From: Scylla paramamosain
Lineage: Eukaryota > Arthropoda > Malacostraca > Decapoda > Portunidae
NCBI RefSeq assembly: GCF_035594125.1
Contig: NC_087197.1
Location: 8,602,110-8,666,109 of the forward strand
Direction: 5' to 3'
Length of the DNA: 64,000 nt
The translations under genes and the position numbers were made by a program. Positions within the stretch are counted from its first letter, which is position 1. Each line of letters starts with the position of its first letter. Below, piece after piece: positions 60,301 to 64,000 of the stretch. The notes below the pieces were generated by a model. That model had not been told where the DNA came from and made no database searches. It was given only the letters and a program-made list of their open reading frames with translations.

Positions 60301-62219
60301 CCGAAAAAAAAGCTAAAATTAACTTTTTTTATCATTTTCTTTGATCATATAATAGCTCTTAATTTTTTAGAATTTTGGCATCTCGGTACCTATGAAGATG
60401 AATAACAGAAAAAAAAATCCTATTATTTCATTTTCTTACTTTTTTTCTAAATAAAGAGTGTTATTTGTGGGTTTTAGCTTTTTGGTATTTAAGGAACTTA
60501 AAAACACTTATAATAAAGATTTCTCGTAATGTCCTTTCGTTTCGCGAACATAAGGTTCTTTGCATATATTCAAGCGTTTTTATAGATAACATGATCAAAA
60601 ACACTCAAAATACATGTTTTTGATAATTTTATTCTGTTTCTCCATAAAAGGTGTTTTGCATGCGTTTTAGGGTTTGGTATGTAATGAGCTCAAAAACAAT
60701 TACAGGCAAGTTCTTGGTAAAAATTGTTTTTATTCCCATGTAATGTGATTACCCTGCTTTTTATTGCCTAACACGCTCAAAACACTCAAAAGACACTTTT
60801 CTGGTAATATCATTTTTTTCCCACATAAAGCTAGTTTTGCATGGAATTTTGGAATTTGGTAACTATGAATGTGAAAAAAACTCAAAACAGGCATTTTGTA
60901 AGGTTGTTCTATTTCTTAATTAAAAGTGTGATTCATGAGTTTCAGCATTTTGGTATGTAAGAAACTTTTCTAATACACACATTTGGTAAGGTATTTCTTT
61001 TTCAAAATTAAAAGTGTTATTCATGAGTTTCATCTTTTTGGTATGTAAGAAACTTCTTTATGTACACGAGTTTTTGAGTTTTTTACCTTGTGGTTCTTGT
61101 CAAACTATAAGACACTGATACACGTTTCTCGTAATGTCCTTTTCTTTGCCAATATAAAGTGCTTTCCATCCATTTTTTTGCATTTTTTGTAGGTAACAAG
61201 CTCAAAAACACATCAAAATATATCTTTTTGGTAATGTTATTCTATTTCTTCATATTGGTTGGTTTACATTTGTTCTAGCGTTTTTTTATTTAAATCACTG
61301 AAAAGACACGTTTTCAGTAATATTGTTGAAATTGCTGAAAAACACTCAAAAGACAGGTTTCTGGTAAAGTCGTGTAATTTCTTCATATAGGTGGATTTGC
61401 ATGCACTTCAGGGTTTGTACATAACTCCGGAAAAAAGCTAAAATTATCTTTTTTTATAATGATTTTTTTTTTAAATTTTCCATGAATTTTGCCAGAATTT
61501 TGGCATCTCGGTACCTATGAAGATGAATAACAAAAAAAAAAAACGTTTTTTTTTCTCTCTATAAAGAGTGTTATTTGTGGGTTTTAGCTTTTTGGTACTT
61601 AAGGAACTTAAAAACACTCATAATACACGATTTTCGTAATGTCCTTTTGTTATACAAACATAGGGTCCTTTACATGTATTTAAGCGTTTTTATAGGTTAC
61701 ATGATCAAAAACACTCCAAAAACATGTTTTTGGTAATGTTATTCTGTTTCTCCATAAAGGGTGTTTTGCATGCGTTTTAGCGATTTGGTATGTAAGGAGT
61801 TAAAATACACTTAAAGGCAAGTTCTTCGTAAAAGTTGGTTTTATTCCCATGTAATGTAATTCTTCTGCTTTTTAGTGCTTTGTTGCATATCACGCTCAAA
61901 AACACTAAAAAAGACACTTTTTTGGTAACGTCATTTTTTTTTCCGCATAAAGCTAGTTTCGCATGCAATTTGGGGTTTTAGATAACTAAGAATATGGAAA
62001 ACACTCAAAATACACGCATTTGGTAAGGTTGTTCTGTATCTCAATTAAGAGTGTTATTCATGAGTTTCAGCGTTTTGGTACCTAAGAATCTCAAAAACAC
62101 TCATAATGCACGTTTCTCGTAATGTCGCTCTTTTTCTTCATATAGGGTGCTTTGCATGGATTTTGGCATTTTTTTCACGTAATAGCTGAAAAACACTGAA
62201 AATACACGCTTTTGGTAAT
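51318..62219 (-). repeat. Reverse-oriented satellite, distal part
   Basis: All reverse. Boxes are at about 51,991 (class U), 52,896, 53,986 (Z), 55,089 (Z), 56,202 (U), 57,117 (W), 58,179 (Z), 59,292 (Y), 60,375 (Y) and 61,510 (X). Most spacings are 1.06-1.13 kb. The two short ones (about 905 and 915 bp) match deletion scars near 52,862 (TTTTCAATTCCTAAAGAATA) and 56,576 (GTGATTTCATTTTGG). The stretch 51,320-51,670 matches HOR 3130-3450 in reverse, with shared rare variants. Read in reverse, 61.5 to 57.1 kb gives X-Y-Y-Z-W, mirroring forward 40.3-43.8 kb. It ends at the LINE. No gene seen. Confidence 0.92.
52617..52670 (-). repeat. Hairpin-bearing monomer variant (second reverse copy)
   Basis: TGTGGTTCCTGTGAACCAAAAG followed by TTCTTTTGCCCGAAAATAATAAG: fourth occurrence of the variant, after 35,741, 37,491 and 46,567. 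It places this subunit in the same lineage as those. Confidence 0.75.
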
Positions 62220-62300
62220 AAGAACATAAGAACATAAGAAATAAGTAAATCTGCAAGAAGGCATCAGGCCTACAAGTGGCATTACTTGTATGAAATATGC
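62220..62300 (-). other. LINE 3' UTR and 8-mer tail
   Basis: On the minus strand the sequence after the last stop includes GGCCTGATGCCTTCTTGCAG and ends in TTCTTATGTTCTTATG plus a partial unit. The sequence is shared with 51,166-51,246. No poly-A is present, as expected of CR1-type elements, where the RT recognises the 3' UTR and short tail repeats. Confidence 0.8.
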
Positions 62301-62766
62301 CTTTCTATTTCCACCTATCATCCCCATCCATAAATGTGTAATTTTCTCTTACTGTTCCCAAATGCCTCAGCACTAACTGCTTGATTACTACTACGTCCGT
62401 TCCAATTATCTACTACTCTATTTGAGAACCAATTCCTTCCTGTCTCCTTTTTGAACATCAAGTTTTCAGGCTTGAACCCGTTTTTCTTGTTCTATCATAT
62501 TTACAGATTATAAGAATTTTTCTTATGTTCCCTTTATTATAACCCATATACCACTAAAAGACTTCTATTAGGTCCACTCTTAACCTACGTCTCTTTAAAG
62601 AATGTAAATTTAACAGCTTGAATATTGCTTCGTAAGGAATATTCCTCATCCCCTGTATCCTTTTAGTCTTTTTTCTTTGTACTGATTCTAATAGACCTTT
62701 ATCCTTCGTGTGATGTGGTGACCAGAATTGGACAGCGTAGTGTAGATGAAGTCTGACCAGCGCCAA
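62300..62766 (-). pseudogene. LINE ORF2 C-terminal region
   Basis: 62,554-62,766 is a 70-codon open stretch in the same frame as the FADD fragment. It carries AVQFWSPHHTKDKGLLESVQ and LNLHSLKRRRLRVDLIEVF, close to the usual LEYAVQFWSP and LERRRLRGDLIEV signatures of the region after the RT thumb. After a break, about 62,300-62,482 resumes with LMFKKETGRNWFSNRVV, matching the family's terminal segment, then MDGDDRWK and a stop. Stops separate it from the RT part (about 62,767-62,910). This conserved tail is known in CR1/Rex1/jockey-type proteins; its function is poorly understood. Confidence 0.88.
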
Positions 62767-62910
62767 ATGTAACTTTAATATTACTTCGGGAGTTCTGCTT
62801 TTAGCACTCCTGAAAATGAATCATAATACACCATTTGCTTTGTTTCTGGCCTCTTTCCATTGCTTTCTTAGACGGAGTTCAGATATAACCTTAAATCTCA
62901 AATCTTTTAC

Positions 62911-63327
62911 TTACCCTGAACCTACCAGAACTTGGTTGTTCATTGTGTAACTACTGTGTGGGTTTCTTCTACTTACGCTAAGTGCTTTGCATTTGTTGAC
63001 ATTAAACTGCATTTGCCATCTGTCCGTCCATTCGTTCAACCTATTCAAATCTGCCTGCAAGGTGATGGTATGCGATTGTGACCTAATTAATCTACATATT
63101 CTCGTGTCATCCGCAAATTTACTAACAACACTACTAATTCCTCTATCCAAGCCATTGACATATATTACAAACAACATCGGCCCTAATACTAATAATCCAT
63201 TTGTCACCCCACTAATTACTTGACCCCACTCCGATTTAGAGCCGTTTATTACAACACTCTGTCGCCTGACGCTTAGCCATGACCTTATCCAATCTAAACA
63301 CCTCATCTCTCCCGTGCGCCCTAACAT
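62911..63327 (-). pseudogene. LINE reverse transcriptase fragment, palm/thumb (FADD)
   Basis: A 138-codon open stretch overlapping the previous fragment in another frame. Family landmarks in order: CLDWIRSWLSVRRQ at residues 10-23; SGVTNGLLVLGP at 39-50, a damaged motif B (usually SGVPQGSVLGP, here substituted and one residue longer); and FADDT at 71-75 (bases 63,103-63,117), motif C with both catalytic aspartates. NEWTDRWQMQFNVNKC follows, a thumb signature shared by CR1/Rex1/jockey-type elements. The first methionine is not a real start; the segment is internal to ORF2. A stop after about 62,911 ends it. Confidence 0.93.
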
Positions 63328-63499
63328 TTCTCAGTAGCCTCTGATGGGGTACCTTGTCAAACGCTTTACTAAAGTCCTGATATAGGATGCCATAACTATC
63401 ACCATTATCTGCCGCCTTGTAAACCTTACTGTATAAACTTACCAAGTTTCTCAGGTAAGACTCCCCATTCCAGAAGCCGTGCTGTAACTGAGTTATCAA
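63236..63499 (-). pseudogene. LINE reverse transcriptase fragment, fingers/palm (QHGF and motif A)
   Basis: An 87-codon open stretch. Residues 6-9 read QHGF, the conserved SQHGF segment of LINE RTs. Residues 40-52 read YQDFSKAFDKVPH, which is motif A; D42 is the expected first catalytic metal-binding aspartate. In the family this is followed by a helix ending in a Trp-Ile segment, but after AHGR the frame diverges from the family. The expected continuation lies in the overlapping frame of 62,911-63,327, so a frameshift sits near 63,320. Known role: target-primed reverse transcription of the element's own RNA. This copy cannot encode an intact enzyme. Confidence 0.92.
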
Positions 63500-64000
63500 G
63501 TTATGTTTGTCTGAATGCTCTTAAATGTTCTTCGCTATTATTGACTCCATTATTTTACATTCAACAGAAGTTAAGCTGACAAGTTAGACGTTAAAATTTT
63601 ATCTCCTTTCTTAAAGGTAGGTACTATATTCGCCTGCCTGCAAATTACCGATACCTCACATGACTAAAGTGATTTCCTAAGAACAGAAACTAACAGATTA
63701 CTTATAACCTTTTTCCTTTCCTTAAATACTGTGGAATATATTTCATCTGGTCCTGGTGACTTGAACTTTTCAACTTATCTATCTCCTGTTCCACTATCTC
63801 TTTTAGTTATGGTAATATCTGTCAGCTTATCTTCTTCTACTCTAAATATCTTCTCACTATTCGGCAAATCCTGCATGTTTTCCTGGGCAAAGACAATTAA
63901 AAAATACTCGCTCACAATTTTACTAATCTCCTCTCAACAACTAATCAGGTCCCATTCTGCTGTCTTTAAGGAACTATTGTTTCTCTATTCTTCGTCTTAT
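63500..64000 (-). pseudogene. LINE ORF2, N-terminal part of reverse transcriptase (decayed)
   Basis: No long frame survives, but minus-strand translation gives recognisable pieces in order. At about 63,742-63,762 it reads KSPGPDE, the RT motif that in intact elements is KSPGPDGI. Downstream is a stretch resembling ANVTPIFKKGDK (here NIVPTFKKGDK, about 63,600-63,640). Upstream is a region rich in Glu and Lys. Stop codons and shifts interrupt these pieces. The endonuclease domain expected upstream lies outside the window. Without a search I cannot tell whether the fragmentation is ancient. Confidence 0.8.

Larger units (their letters stand above)
62220..64000 (-). mobile_element. CR1-like non-LTR retrotransposon, 5' part beyond the window
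   Basis: A long, clearly non-satellite, less AT-rich block read on the minus strand, with its 3' end at 62,220 and its 5' end off the right edge. In element order it shows reverse transcriptase domains, a C-terminal segment typical of CR1/Rex1/jockey-type ORF2 proteins, a short 3' UTR, and a tail of two TTCTTATG 8-mers that ends at satellite GGTAAT. Tail repeats of 8 bp are characteristic of the CR1 clade; clade assignment is my inference from this tail and the C-terminus. Stops and at least one frameshift break the frame, so it is almost certainly inactive. It marks either the edge of the array or an island within it. Confidence 0.9.

Overview
This window is eukaryotic, very probably animal, nuclear DNA. 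About 97% of it is one AT-rich satellite family. The remainder is a CR1-like non-LTR retrotransposon (LINE) cut by the right edge, a 152-bp relic of the same LINE at 51.2 kb, two AT-rich microsatellites and one 100-N assembly gap. I found no host protein-coding gene, tRNA, rRNA or CRISPR array. The short open frames scattered through the window are by-products of the satellite: the same peptides recur at every repeat period. The LINE's C-terminal domain and its 8-bp-repeat tail resemble CR1-type elements common in invertebrates. A decapod crustacean is a reasonable but weak guess.

The satellite has three tiers. (1) The monomer is about 85-98 bp. Its landmark is GAGTGTTTTTGAGC, followed by blocks such as TACCAAAACGCTAAAAC and ACATTACCAAAAA. 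(2) About 11 diverged monomers form a subunit of about 1.1 kb. Each subunit is marked once by a poly-A/poly-T spacer and the box GGTACCGAGATGCCAAAATT. I separate six subunit classes (X, Y, Z, W, V, U) by the bases after the box. (3) From 1 to 30,218 the subunits form a higher-order repeat (HOR) of about 5.86 kb, Z-W-V-inverted block-U-inverted block. It is present in five complete copies (starts 1, 5863, 11726, 17586, 23451) and a sixth cut by the gap. Copies 1 and 3 share one set of diagnostic variants and copies 2 and 4 another, so the older period appears to be an A/B dimer of about 11.7 kb. Copies 4 and 5 are A/B mosaics.

After the gap, 30,319-46,010 is older, more diverged satellite, mostly forward. 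It holds a clean inversion of about 983 bp (37,267-38,249), an (AT)n tract at 33.6 kb, an A/(TA)/T tract at 42.5 kb and a near-perfect 40-bp-arm hairpin at 31.0 kb. At about 46,010 the whole array flips and stays in reverse orientation to 62,219, so the two sides form a large inverted segmental duplication. Two loci in the reverse half, 51,165 and 62,219, carry the same LINE 3' end at the same satellite base. From 62,220 to the right edge is a decayed, frameshifted LINE on the minus strand.

No gene network is present. The window records tandem amplification, unequal exchange, gene conversion, inversion and retrotransposon insertion, as expected of centromeric, pericentromeric or other heterochromatin. 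Centromere function cannot be shown from sequence alone.
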